The notes beneath the pieces are model-generated. The model saw only the letters and a program-made list of their open reading frames with translations. It was not told the DNA's origin and did not search any database. Below are positions 44,815 through 55,962 of a stretch of 64,000 bases of DNA, piece after piece. This stretch comes from Pollenia angustigena (taxonomy: Eukaryota; Arthropoda; Insecta; Diptera; Polleniidae), in NCBI GenBank assembly GCA_930367215.1, contig OV884059.1, forward strand, positions 75,363,393-75,427,392, in the 5' to 3' direction. The position numbers were made by a program, and so were the translations under genes. Within the stretch, counting starts at the first letter, position 1, and every line of letters begins with the position of its first letter.

Positions 44815-45610
44815 ATACGTTTACAGGTCGCGCTGCTACAACAACAACAACTAGTAACCCACCCCATCGATAATAAAGTGGACGTGGCCTTAATACAAGA
44901 GCCCTGGATCAACAACAACCGGGTAGTTGGATTAAAGGTGTATACATTGTTCGTCCCCCACACAGATGAGAAGGGAGGAACTTGTATAATGGCAAGAAAT
45001 GAGCTCAAATTTATGTTTTCTAATTTTTCAGTAATAGAGACCCCACGGTTGTGACAGGTGAAGCTAGAAATAGAACGGTCCTGGCACTAGCATCGGTATA
45101 CTTACCATACGAGGCTGTCGACCCCCCTGGTGCAGAAAGGGCGGCAGGCTGGTATCGGATAGTGACACCAATGCACACTATACCCAATGGGGAAGTACCG
45201 ACATCAACAAACTAGCTGAGTCTATGGCCCCTTTTACTCAGTTTAGTTGAGTTGTAAACCGTAATAGGGGCCTATGTTTAATTTTATTATTGCCAACAAT
45301 CTTTATATCTGTAATAGGGGGAATACACCAAAATGCAGAGCTAATAATAGGGAGGCAGTAATAGACATAGCACTGACTAATTATAGAGACTTAGTAGATG
45401 ATTGGAGGTTGGTCTGTCCGTCAGTCTAACCTTTGAAAAGTCTAAAAAAGGTGTCCATATAGGAATCCGTGAAGGCCTAACTGGGATGGTTTCGGGGCTG
45501 GTGAATAGTTACCTTAGGGTCACACACCATTGGGGTCGACTTTGGCCGATGTGGAGCAACTTGTGGGTACATTTACGAAGGTGTTGACCAGTAGCTTTGA
45601 GCGATCAAGT
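44815..45610 (+). pseudogene. R1-like non-LTR retrotransposon fragment (endonuclease)
   Basis: Frames read VDVALIQEPWINNN (endonuclease Glu motif), GGTCIMARNELKFM, LASVYLPY-like text, HTLYPMG, then CNRGNTP, EAVIDIALTNYRDLVDDW and finally VLTSSFERSCPLNYP. This is the order of an R1/Waldo-type endonuclease followed by the linker before RT. Several frameshifts and stops, and a small insertion near 45225-45280, disable it. Cut off before the RT. Confidence 0.7.
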
Positions 45611-45738
45611 CCGCTGAACTATCCGTGTAGTTGTTGCAGATGTATAGAAAAATAAAAGGATTGTTGATTTCCGTATTGTTACACATTTTTTTTTTAAGAC
45701 TTTCTTTGTTACAAGATTTATAAGCGATTCATAATGAT

Positions 45739-46400
45739 TCATTTGATTTCCGTATTGTTGTTTCTTGTGTTGTAAAGTGGGTTGATTCTTCTTGTAGTGT
45801 TGTCGTCGACAGTGTTGGTGTAAGTTGCATTAGGATTTATTGTATTGAAGTTGCTGTTGACAATGTCGTTTTGAAAATTGTGATAAAGCATGTTGTAGTT
45901 AGTGTTGTTATTATTGTTGTTGGTGAAGGAGTTGTATATATTATTGTTGTTTGTTGTTCTAGTAATGTTGTTGTTAATGTTGTAGTAGGTCATTGAAAAT
46001 CTTTGGTTTTTTCTAAAATTTTAAGAACTCTATTTTGCGTTTTCTCGAGTGTTCTGCAATGTGTCGAGTTTCCACATGCTGCTATTCCATCCCTAAAACA
46101 CGATTCTGCCAATGTAAAATAAGCCTGTCTCAGAACGGTAAATGTAAAACAGTTGCTGAGATGATAAAGCATATATGCTGATTTTGTTAGTTTATTTTGC
46201 ACATTTTCTACATGAGTTTTCTACTTGAAGTACTGGTCAACGTAGATATACACCGAGATATTAATAAGTGTCTACGGGCTAAAGTGTTACATGTGTAGTG
46301 ATTGTTGTTAGGAATGTTGATTTTGGGTAAGCAGGGTAAGCTGTTTTTTAATTGATTATCATATCATTTGCGTATAGTAAGTATACGGGTATGTTCTAGT
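45739..46400 (-). pseudogene. Non-LTR reverse transcriptase thumb fragment
   Basis: On the minus strand, GVYIYVDQYFK, one stop, KTHVENVQNKLTKSAYMLYH, then TVLRQAYFTLAESCFRDGIA and THCRTLEKTQNRVLKILEK. This is the region after the RT active site in jockey-like elements. It is followed (45739-45990) by an AAC-rich tract encoding poly-Asn, a low-complexity expansion. No start or catalytic core is present. Confidence 0.65.
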
Positions 46401-46562
46401 AATCGAAATGCAGTGAATTTAAAACCGAGCAAACTTTAATAACGAACCTGTAATGCAAGTTCATACAAATATTTCTTTTTGTCTACTTAATTTTTTGAGT
46501 ACCAATTAGATTTACAAGAACAACTTTTAAATTCTGAAAATCTATGGTCATTTTATAAATAA

Positions 46563-46725
46563 GACCTCTTTCACACACGGCAAGTTACTTGCGCAAGTCT
46601 CTTGCGCAACTCTTGGTTTGTAGATGTGAGCGGTAAGATCGGGGTAAGGAAAAAAAATTTTGTGCAGACTTTGTTGTACTGGGCAAGTAACTTGCGCAAC
46701 TAACTTGCCGAGTTTAAAAGGGGTC
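46563..46725. mobile_element. MITE HH, 163 bp (TAA duplication)
   Basis: Ends GACCTCTTTCACACACGGCA and the inverted GTTTAAAAGGGGTC; CAAGTTACTTGCGCAA is repeated in both arms. TAA flanks both sides (46560-46562, 46726-46728). Confidence 0.82.
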
Positions 46726-46832
46726 TAACTGAACTTAAAATCTCGTGCGATTTCAATTTTACTTAATTTCGATTTCCAGAACATACCCTATAGTATCGGA
46801 CCAAGCTTCAGGCCTTTTTTTTTTTTTTGTTA

Positions 46833-46983
46833 TTCGTGCTTAATTCCCAATTTTTATTCTTGATAAAAACACTGAAATTTATTTATTTAAGCAACCAGTG
46901 AAATGCGCATAGGAATAGCTTATCCCATCAACAATAAATTTCAGTGTTTTTATCAAGAATAAAAATTGGGAATTAAGCACGAA
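46833..46983. repeat. Hairpin MITE, 151 bp
   Basis: Arms TTCGTGCTTAATTCCCAATT and its exact inverse form a stem of about 50 bp with hardly any mismatch; TA flanks both sides. Confidence 0.8.
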
Positions 46984-46989
46984 TATCAA

Positions 46990-47515
46990 AATCTTTTAAA
47001 TTAAAAATTTTGTATTCCCAAAAATTACTTTGATAATAAACAGGCAAGTGCACGGTTTATCGCTAATATCGCAACACTTGATTAATTCGTCACTTATCTA
47101 TGGACTATGCGATCTTTTTTTAGTTATTTTAACAATCTTCTTGATTTTTCGTATAGTAGTTCAAAAATTTTTTTATTTATTTTATTACATTAATCATTTG
47201 TATTAAGATTTTGTTGAATTATATCACTCCAATTCATTTGTTGGATTTTTTGATTAACTTAAAAATAAAATAAAATTTGGCACCCTGCAAAAAAGTTTTT
47301 TTTGGTATCGATGTTCGTATCTTCCATAATAATTAATTTCTTTTTATTTATTAAAGTCGCACGCTATTATTATATCACATTAAAATTTATTTACCGCTTC
47401 CATTATTTCTTGAAAGGATTTAACAAATTCCACATCGGCACTACTCGGTGATCTATAAACAACAGTATTCATAAATTTGTTTTTTCATATTTTGCCATAT
47501 ATGCTGGGGGCAGGG
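46990..47515. other. AT-rich spacer
   Basis: No gene or clear repeat seen. Confidence 0.5.
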
Positions 47516-47689
47516 CTGGGCAGTATTTGAAATACATCTATTTGAAATACGTATTTAAAATACTAATACGTATTTTGTACTTGTATTTTAAATGCAAGTA
47601 TTTTGTATTTAAAAAATAACATGTCCAGCAAGTATTTTGTATTTTAAATACATACAAAAAATAGAAGTAGTTTGTATTTTAAATGCATA

Positions 47690-47831
47690 AGAAGAAAGGC
47701 AAAGAATCCAAAACTTATACTCTAGAGGAAAATTTCAAAAAACTTAAAATGGCACAGGGAAATATCAGAAGTAGAAGCACCAGTAAAGAAGACGATGTTG
47801 TTTTCCTAGATAGTCTGGTGAATATAGGGCA
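47690..47831 (+). pseudogene. Possible hAT coding remnant
   Basis: Open frame KESKTYTLEENFKKLKMAQG continuing to DDVVFLDSLVNIG. It is not recognisable alone; its place inside the hAT suggests it is transposase. At 47832 CAGTGATGCCAGG looks like the left tip of another hAT, but no matching right end was found. Confidence 0.35.
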
Positions 47832-48129
47832 GTGATGCCAGGAGAAATTTATAGAAATCCCTACGTGTTTAACAAAAAAGTCCCTTTTTCCCTACAACAA
47901 AAAAAAAATTTCCCTACACTTTTTTAAAAATTTATTGTTTTTAGCAACACGCAAACAAATACATTAAAGCATTTATTAACAGCAAGAAAAAAAAACCAAT
48001 ATAAACATGAAAGTGCCATTCACGTACATATAAAAATTCAATTTCAAAATTATCACTGTGTGACAAATTTATTTCCTTTAATCTAGAGCTGTGATAACCA
48101 AGCAACAAACAAAGTTATTGTATACATAT

Positions 48130-48564
48130 TGTTACGAAAGTTAAATTATCTAAGAATTATTTATAGTTATAAGTTATCTTGTAAGTTATAGTTTTATGTT
48201 ACTTAAAATTGCCATGTATAATTTTCAACACAACTGTTATTTTAAAAATAGTTCCTATATAAATTTCCCAGTAATTTCTAGAAATGGTTATAGAACATAA
48301 TAAATAGTTTTTACGGGAAGGTTCAGGAAAAATCTAGAAATAATTATGAAATATAAAAAGGGGTGACTCATGTAAAATTAGCTTAGTCTGTTTTGGAAAA
48401 CGGTTCTGTTCGTAACTAACAATTGTGAACAAAATAATTAATTTCAATAAAGTTTGTTAAGTTGAATAAGTGTGTGTATTTATTTTTATTTGCAATTAAA
48501 AGAACTCAACGGTTTATTATAAAGGGAGTAAACCGAACGCGTTTATTAAAGGAAAAACGTAACA
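48130..48564 (+). repeat. 5' LTR
   Basis: 435 bp from TGTTACGAAAG to ACGTAACA, inside an ATAT duplication (48126-48129 and 51906-51909). It is followed by TTGGTGTCAGAAGTG, a likely primer-binding site (tRNA not assigned). Confidence 0.9.
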
Positions 48565-48659
48565 ATTGGTGTCAGAAGTGAAATTGCAATAAAAAAAAAA
48601 TAAAATAAATAAACAAATAAAAATAAAAAAAAGGATAAAATAAAACTATACAAACAACA

Positions 48660-51533
48660 ATGAAATTCGAGGAGCTAAAAGTTGAACAGCTCAAGAGAGA
48701 GTTGTGCAAGTTGGATCTGCCTACTGCAGGAAATTAAGCTGAGCTGCAGAAAAGATTAATCGATGAATTTAAGCGACGCAATATTAACATCGCAACTTAT
48801 GAATTTGAAGAAAAAGAAGAAATAGAAGTTGCTACCCGTGCAGTAACAAGCAGCATGGATCTTGGTACAATGTTGGCTGCTATGATGGAGAAAATGGAAA
48901 AAATGTCGGCAGACAATTCTAGAAAAATGGAGGGAAATATGGAGAAAATGGTAAAAGAAAATTCGGTGGAAATTTCTAGAAAAATAGTGGAAATGGCAAA
49001 AGAAAATTCGGCTGAAACTTCTAGAAAAATGGAGGAAAATATGGAGAGAATGGTAAAAGAAAATTCGGCTGAAACTTCTAGAAGAATGGAAGAAAATTCT
49101 AGAAAAATGGAAGAAAACTCAAACACCATTTTAGCCGAAATTCAACAAAATTCCAGATTGACAAATGAAAAACTTGAGAAGCTTCAAGAGATTTCTACTG
49201 CTATAAATGAAAGAGTAGACGATATGGAGATAGAATTCAACCAGAAGCTGTTTGATGTTAAAACACAAGTCACTGTTTTTGATGGAAAACTACATCATTT
49301 GGAAGAAAAAGTAAATAGTCTTCAGTGCCAAGAGGGAGTGGTGCGAGTTTTTCCAGAAGTCTCGAATAGAATAAGAGCTCCAAGTTTTGGCGGCAGCTCA
49401 CCATTGAATGTGTTTAAGTTCCAGTTTGACACAGTCGCCAATAAAAATGCTTGGAACAATGAAGAAAAAGCCATAGAGATGATTCTGGCTTTAAAAGGAA
49501 CTGCGGCTGAAATTCTAGAAAGTGTACCAGTAAGTTGCAGAAATAATTATGATGACATTATGGTAGCACTGCAACGCAAGTATGGTGGTGAACATAGAAA
49601 AGAAATATTCAGAATGGAATTACGGGGTAGAGTACAAAAGCCAAACGAGACGCTACAGGATTTTGCATTAGAGATTGAGCGCTTGGTGCAGCTTACTTAT
49701 CCAGGTGAAAGTCATCCATTGCTAGATCATTTTAAGACCGAGGCATTTGTAAACGGTATACGGGATGCTGATGTAAAACTAGCGGTATGTGCATCACAGA
49801 AGCCATCATTTGCAGAAACGGTATCATTTGCCCTAGCACAAGAAACCGCAAGGATAATTTCAAAGCCACAAACGTATATGGTGCGGAAACTTGATTTTGC
49901 TGCTGAAGAAGGAAGAGATATTTTAAAGGAAATGAGAAGCATGAAGGAGGCAGTTTTGCGAGCTTTGAGCGAGAAACAAGGTAAAAACAAGGCAAAATGC
50001 TATAATTGTGGTAAGATTGGCCACATTCAGCGAAACTGCAAAGCACCCAAACAACGATCGAGATCTGCTTCGCCGCAAAGGAACAAACGAAGAGCAAGTC
50101 AACAATCAACACGGGAGCCACCGCTAAAGCTGAGAAGAGCTAGCAGTGCAGAGGAAACTGAAGATCTTACGATCAATTTAGTAGTGAAAACGAGTAACAG
50201 AAATATTACGACCTGTGGTTACATAAATGGTGAAATCCGCATTTTGACTATCGACACTGGTGCAGGATATTCCATTATAAGAGCTGATTTGATAAAGGGA
50301 GCTGTCGAGCCACTAAGTGGTGTAAACTTGCGAACAGCTACGGGAGAGCCTGTTATTGTCTATGGCAAAGCAAAAGTGGAAATAAGAATGGCCGATATGA
50401 TAGTTTTTGATGAGTTTATTGTGGCTGAAATTATGGACGAGGTCATAATTGGAGCAGATTTTATGATTCGTCAAGGCATTAGTCTAGACATGGGACGACA
50501 AATTATGAATTGGTATGGTCTAGTACCCCTTAACGTTGGGAATGGAAGTGAAGCCCTTGTAAGACAGCTAGTCACTAGTGATCATAAGAAATTGTCCTCC
50601 CAAAGAAACGATGAAAAACGTGGGAAAGCGAGCACATATTCGAGACGGCCCAGTAAACATAAAAGCAAGCACGGTATAGAGTCTAAAAACAAGAAACGCA
50701 TAAATGAGATTCGCTTATTAGATGTGGAACCCAGCGAAGACTGGTCAACGGCGCAGAAAAGTGACCCCTTATTAGCGCAAATTATGATGGCTAAAAAAGA
50801 AGGTGAAAGGCCGACTCGTGAAGAAATTAAATTGAACGGTCCACTAATGAAAGCGTATTGGGCGCAGTGGAGTAGTCTGCGGATGATAAATGGTTGCCTA
50901 TACCGTACATGGGAAAGTACTGGTGGCAAAACGGTTAAAAACCTTATTGTAGTACCGACTTCTAAAGTATGTGAAGTTGTGAAAAAATTCCACGAAGGTA
51001 CTGGTGGTGGGCATCTAAGCGTTACGAAAACCATAAAGAAGTTAAAAGCAAGCTACTATTGGATCGGTTGCAAGCAAGCCGTGATTGATTGCGTAATTAC
51101 ATGCCCACAGTGCGTTGCAGACAGTGGTCTAATTGGAGAAAGTAGAAATCCGGTCCAGCAGTACAACTTTGGTGAACTATCCGTACCAGCGAATAATAAT
51201 GACTCTACCCAAGAGCAGAAAAACGAGTTAAGACGAAGGCGTGTTAATTCATCAAATTCGGAAGGCTTCAAAGAAGGCCAGCTGGTTTTACTTTTTAATC
51301 CGCAACGGAAGAAAGGACTATCTCCAAAGCTGCAGACTCATTGGGATGGCCCATATAAAGTAATAAAGAAATTGAATGACGTGGTGTATCGGATCCAGAA
51401 ATATAAGAGCCCAAGATCAAAAATGAAAGTGGTGCATCTAGAACGACTGGCCAATTATGGAAAAGGAGAATCTGAGCCTATTCGGGACGAACAGGCTTAT
51501 AGTTATAGTTATAAGTTATCTTGTAAGTTATAG
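48660..51533 (+). CDS. Gag-protease-integrase-end fusion protein
   Basis: The natural start is probably ATG 48660, opening a SAP-like helix pair (VEQLKRELCKLDLPTAGN) that TAA at 48735 interrupts; from ATG 48855 the frame is open for 892 residues. From there: a coiled coil built of repeated KENSAETSRKMEEN-like units (about 15-95), a Gag core (about 185-280), a zinc knuckle CYNCGKIGHIQRNC (382-395), an aspartic protease site IDTGAGYSI (D467), then a direct jump to the integrase zinc domain (H713, H720, C750, C753), followed at once by the integrase C terminus (KEGQLVLLFNP, HWDGPYKVIKKL). Both large losses kept the frame. The stop lies within the 3' LTR. Confidence 0.85.
48735..48737 (+). other. 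Premature stop in the SAP-like Gag start
   Basis: TAA at codon 26 after ATG 48660; the reading frame continues with AELQKRLIDEFKRR, the expected second SAP helix, and joins the frame starting at 48855 (195 bases, in phase). Confidence 0.75.
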
Positions 51534-51905
51534 TTTTATGTTACTTAAAATTGTCATGTATAATTTTCAACACAACTGTTATTTTAAAAATAGTTCCTAT
51601 ATAAATTTCCCAGTAATTTCTAGAAATGGTTTAGAACATAATAAATAGTTTTTACGGGAAGGTTCAGGAAAAATCTAGAAATAATTATGAAATATAAAAA
51701 GGGGTGACTCATGTAAAATTAGTTTAGTCTGTTTTGGAAAACGGTTCTGTTCGTAACTAACAATTGTGAACAAAATAATTAATTTCAATAAATTTTGTTA
51801 AGTTGAACAAGTGTGTGTATTTATTTTTATTTGCAATTAAAAGAACTCAACGGTTTATTATAAAGGGAGTAAACCGAACGCGTTTATTAAAGGAAAAACG
51901 TAACA
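51503..51905 (+). repeat. 3' LTR, first 31 bp missing
   Basis: Matches the 5' LTR from TTATAGTTATAAGTTATC to ACGTAACA with few differences (for example GTTTAGAACA against GTTATAGAACA). The TGTTACG start is absent: coding sequence joins directly at a TATAGTTATAGTTATA tract, suggesting a microhomology deletion. ATAT follows. Confidence 0.85.
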
Positions 51906-51909
51906 ATAT

Positions 51910-52470
51910 GAATTGCCGACCGTGTCTGTGTAAAAAAAAAATATTTTCTTCAGTTACCCTAAACTAAAATCTAAAAAAAAATTTTCTTTTAAAAAAATAT
52001 CTTTCCTTATCCTTAAAAGTTTTCATTACAAATTTTTTAAAATTCGAAAATAAATTGTTCTATTTCTCTTAGTTAAAAAGGTGTGATTGTTTTTTACAAA
52101 ATAATTTCTATGTAGAAATTTCATGCATTAGGTATTCGCTTTAAATAATCGCATACATTTTAGCGAATGTGAGTTCGAATGCAAATAGCAAAAAAAAAAC
52201 AGAATAGTTCCCAACTGTGAACGCGAACACAAATATTCGAAGCCACTTAATTATATATTAGGGTGTCACGAATATTCGTGTACACGGGTTTGGCAATTGT
52301 TAAAGATTGCCAGGCTGTTAAGACACATATTATAGGGTTTTTGTTAAAAAATACTACATTTGTACTTAAATGATATTGTATATGAAAAATTTTAATTTTT
52401 AAATGAAAATAAGATAAATATTTACATACGTATTTTTAGGCAATATATTGAAAATGAGAAAATATATTGA
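51910..52470. other. AT-rich stretch right of the LTR element
   Basis: No coding region. GTGTCACGAATATTCGTGTACAC at 52263-52285 is palindromic. Confidence 0.4.
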
Positions 52471-52479
52471 AAATTCCCT

Positions 52480-52720
52480 ACAAATTTGGAGTTGGAATTT
52501 GTCAGTTTCCTCAGTGACAAGAGCAAAGACATTATCACTGTTGACAGCTATCCAAGTATTAAGAGTATTCATAGAATTTAATACAAGTTTGTGCTCATTA
52601 GGACCTGTAGAAAGATTATTTTCTTCAGCAGGTTTTTATTTATTCTCCAACAAGAAACTGTTTGTCTGATGCTACATTCAAAAAGCTGATATTTATGAAA
52701 GGAAACAATTGTTTTGTTAA
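52480..52720 (+). pseudogene. hAT transposase, C-terminal dimerisation remnant
   Basis: The frame reads SFLSDKSKDIITVDSYPSIK, then a FNTSLCSLGPVERLFSSAGF segment and NKKLFV, then a stop and frameshift before a KGNN-like end. The order S-x-P-V-E-R-L-F-S-x-A-G is the hAT family C-terminal dimerisation motif (here GPVERLFSSAG). Decayed. Confidence 0.75.
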
Positions 52721-52880
52721 TTAGTTTTATCTAATGTATTTTTTGGTTTTAATAAAAATTGTGTATTTCGTATTTTAAATCCATATATTTACGTGACGTG
52801 GAAGTATTTTGTATTTGAAATACGTACAATAAATGGAAGTATTTTGTATTTTAAATACATGCAGATGTGTAAGTATTTTA

Positions 52881-53138
52881 TATATATACATATGTATGTA
52901 GGTGGAGAGAGTATAATGTGTGTGTGTGCTGATGATTGTAACATTTTAATCGATTAACTGATGTTTGTTTGTTGAGATATGTTTTTTTGAATTTGATACA
53001 TACATTTTAATTGTCATAAGGACAAAGCCAATTGAAACTGATAAGAATCATTCGATAATTTCACATAGCAACGATTCAAACTTCTTTCCAGAATAGGGTC
53101 TTTGTAGCCATTAAACAAATGATTTTGTTGGTATATAC
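52881..53138. other. Spacer with a short GT repeat
   Basis: TGTGTGTGTGTG near 52918; otherwise nothing recognisable. Confidence 0.5.
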
Positions 53139-53245
53139 AGGCCTGTAACAGAATTAAATTCCGATCGAAAGTGATTTCGTTTTATGTGAAGCAAGATACG
53201 AAATCACTTCCACTTTCGATCGGAATGGATTTCTGTGAGAGGCCT
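53139..53245. mobile_element. Small MITE, 107 bp
   Basis: Ends AGGCCTGTAACAGAA and the inverted TTCTGTGAGAGGCCT; TTCCGATCGAAAGTG is mirrored inside both arms. Duplication unresolved. Confidence 0.65.
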
Positions 53246-54540
53246 AGGGTTGCCATACGGGCTTGATTTGGCTTGATTGTCAAGCTTTTTTAGTATGTGT
53301 CAAGAATCAAGAACAAATGTAATTTGCCAAGCTTAATCGGAATTTTAAAAAAGTTTCCATTACATTGTCAAGAAAGGTCAAGAAAAAGTAACCATTATAG
53401 ATCGTGCTATTTATATTTGGCCTGCAGTTAAAATGAATTGTCAGAAAGAACTATGGGAATTTTTATCCCAAAGAATAGTAGAAGAATGTATAGCAGAAAG
53501 ATTTTCAAAGTCGTATTTGTTTTACATTTCTTACATAACCCATTAATTCGGGCACGTTCGTAAATGAATCAAAACTGTGCATCACTGCTGCAGTGATGCA
53601 AAATTTTGTTGCTGATGCGTGATCACCAGTTGCACTTGTGATGCTTTTTTACTGTACAACAGTTGTGCAAAGTTCGAATTTTTGAACACGAGCTAAATTT
53701 TAAAAGTTTTATGAGCAAACATAAAATATTAAAAAAATATGTTATCAACAATAGCGATGGAAAATTTTTTTGAAAATATTTAAGCAAAAAGTAATAGTTT
53801 TCTTATAAATTGCAAGAAAAAGCATCAAAAAAGAAAAATAAAACGATTTCTTTATGTTAAAAGTTATCGCATCAGAAAATTAACTGATGCAATAATTGCC
53901 AATATTTGCTGCAGAGCTGAGTTTCTTACAAGTGATGCATTTACGAACATTCAACTTTACTAATTTTGGATTTAGAAATCTTATACGAAATACCTGAACA
54001 AAATTAAGTTCTCCCGTCCTATGGAATGGTGCTTCTTTACCAAAACCATGCTTTCTGATAAAATAAGGTAGTTATTTGTCTATAACTAGTTCATTTATAG
54101 ACCGACTTCGTTATCTTTACTACTAGGTGTTTTATGTGAAAGTGGAAAAATAAAATTCTTAAACTATAACCAGACTTGAAAAAGTAAAGATTTATGTGTA
54201 GAAATAAGAGGCATTCATAATTAATTGCAAATATCTCAGCTATTTGTGTACCGATCTGGCCGAATTTCAATTTCGGACTATGCGCGTCATAAATATGTAT
54301 CTTCTTTAGAAACCCCATTTCAACATACACACGGACAGAAAAACCAACGGACGAATATACGAACATCGTTAAATCAGCTCCTCTACGTATAATAACGTCA
54401 GTATTTTAAAAATAATAACCTGAACAATATAAATTTGTTTGTTCATTTAACCGAATTTTTTATTGTCAACAAAAATCAAGCTTTTTATTTAGAATGTCAA
54501 GCTTTTCGCCAATTTCGATCTGACAAGCCTAAAGGCCTGA
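53246..54540. other. Non-coding stretch with possible TIR elements
   Basis: ACGTTCGTAAATGAATC (53551) and GCATTTACGAACAT (53937) are inverted and enclose GTGATGC repeats, suggesting a roughly 400-bp MITE. TCAAGCTTTTT-like motifs near 53270-53330 and 54470-54530 may mark the ends of a larger element. Neither boundary is secure. Confidence 0.4.
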
Positions 54541-55203
54541 TAGATTGAATTTGGTTTAAAAATATTTTATTTCAACTTCAATTGATATATATTGATATAT
54601 AATTGCTTCTATATCACGAATTTGACCATATCCCCAATGTAAACACCGTCCCCAACATCACTTGAAGACAAAAAAACTTCATAAAGATTGTAATATCTAA
54701 ACTAAAAATTGCAAAAATAACTCTTATATAAATCTTAACCTGATACCATTATTTTGTGCTGTTCAATATATGATGGTCCCGAAAAGTGTATATATTCAAA
54801 AAGTTGTCTTTGAAAATGATTTTTATAATAAATGCACATCAAATTCGGCATAGCCGAACAAAGCACTTTTAGTTTTTTTATAAGCATTAGTGATGATACG
54901 TCGTTTTGTTTAAGAAAATCGTTCACTTGAAGATACGTTATTAGAATTTAGTTATGATCTCGGAAGTTAAAAATTTCGTACACTTATGTATTATGATAAA
55001 GAGAATCGTGATACGTTTTTTTGTCTATGTATGTACATCAAAATTTTTTAAATGATGTATAAAATCTGCCGATAAATTATTATTTTCAAAAAGGTTCTAA
55101 GGCTGGATTTCATGATAAAAAGAATTTCCCCCTTATTTAGATAGGTATAAAAAATAAAACATGTTTATAAAAGGTTTATAAAAATTTTCATTGAGAATCC
55201 GTT
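54541..55203. other. AT-rich stretch
   Basis: No coding region supported downstream of the minus-strand gene. Confidence 0.5.
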
Positions 55204-55962
55204 TCATAAATCTTTTATAAACTTGTTTTTTTTATATCTAAGGCCATTTAAATATTGCTTACATATATCTTGTAGTTTCTCTCCTCCTGCATGTACAACA
55301 TTTCTTTGACATGGTAAAGCACACAAATTACCACCCGTAAAATAACAGTCGTAACTACTGTGGAAGAAGGGATCGGGTTGCGAATGTATTCTTTCAGCCA
55401 TGTCAAAAACTGATGTATGATATATTGCATCCTTAATACTACTTCTAATAGCTTTGTTACCTTTAAATAAAACAACATATGTTTACTACTTTTTTAAGGA
55501 TTTTTTTTATATAGGCAACTTACTTTTCAATGCAGTCAGATAAGAGGTCCTTGTATGTTTCATACGCTTTTTAAAACCATCACTACTCATTGATCTTCTA
55601 TAACAAATATCAACTTTTTCACATTGCTTTTTCGACACATATAACGGTCTCGGTATAGAAAATGCACAAGAGGGATAATTTGTTAGGTCATTATTTTCCT
55701 GCGGCCACATGCCAACATTTAAAGATGGAAAGTCGCAATGATCCACATGATAAAGCAATAATTTACTATTATGCAAGAGTAAACGTTCAATTTCATTATT
55801 TTGATTTAATTTCATATATTGCATGTGTTTTGCTGGCTCCTGGACAAGTTCATCCTCATTCCCCTTATTGCCAGACAATTGTAAAGAATCATCAATAAAC
55901 ATGGATTTTCTACGAACTTTAGCAGCTTGGTCTAGATGAATTTTTAAAACTCTTTTAGGCAT
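55204..55962 (-). CDS. Unrecognised two-exon gene
   Basis: Exon 1 is 55962-55524 (ATG in the context AATCGAAATGCC, MPKRVLKIHLDQAAKVRRKS), then a 63-bp intron (A|GTAAGT ... TTTAAAG|G), then exon 2 from 55460. The spliced frame is open for about 230 residues to TAA/TGA at 55204. Alternatively exon 2 ends at a second donor-like site (TATAT|GTAAGC, 55263) and the gene continues in an exon I could not find. The N terminus is basic; the second exon has DMAERIHSQPDPFFHSSYD followed by spaced cysteines (C-x6-C-x3-C). I recognise no family. The short intron, balanced codons and lack of TE motifs favour a host gene. Confidence 0.6.

Larger units (their letters stand above)
48130..51905 (+). mobile_element. 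Ty3/gypsy-type LTR retrotransposon, RT and integrase core deleted
   Basis: Two LTRs (48130-48564, 51503-51905) enclose one long frame with Gag, zinc knuckle, protease, integrase zinc domain and integrase C terminus. Reverse transcriptase, RNase H and the integrase catalytic core are absent. ATAT is duplicated at both sides. Intact elements of this type are 5-8 kb; this one is 3776 bp. It cannot make its own DNA copy and would depend on an intact relative. Confidence 0.9.
47517..52880 (+). mobile_element. Decayed hAT with an LTR element inside
   Basis: Both outer regions (47525-47695 and 52765-52875) are full of GTATTT/AAATAC repeats (for example AAGTATTTTGTATTTTAAAT). A hAT dimerisation-domain remnant lies at 52480-52720. 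The left end may be CAGGGCTGGGCAGTATTTG; the right end and target duplication were not found. Confidence 0.6.

Noticed and set aside
45739..45993. Asn-rich 84-codon frame
   Set aside because: Low-complexity AAC repeat in a dead retrotransposon fragment.
47832..52334. A hAT bounded by CAGTGATGCCAGG and ATATAGGG-like flanks
   Set aside because: No inverted right end was found; the TTATAGGG at 52327 is a weak partner.
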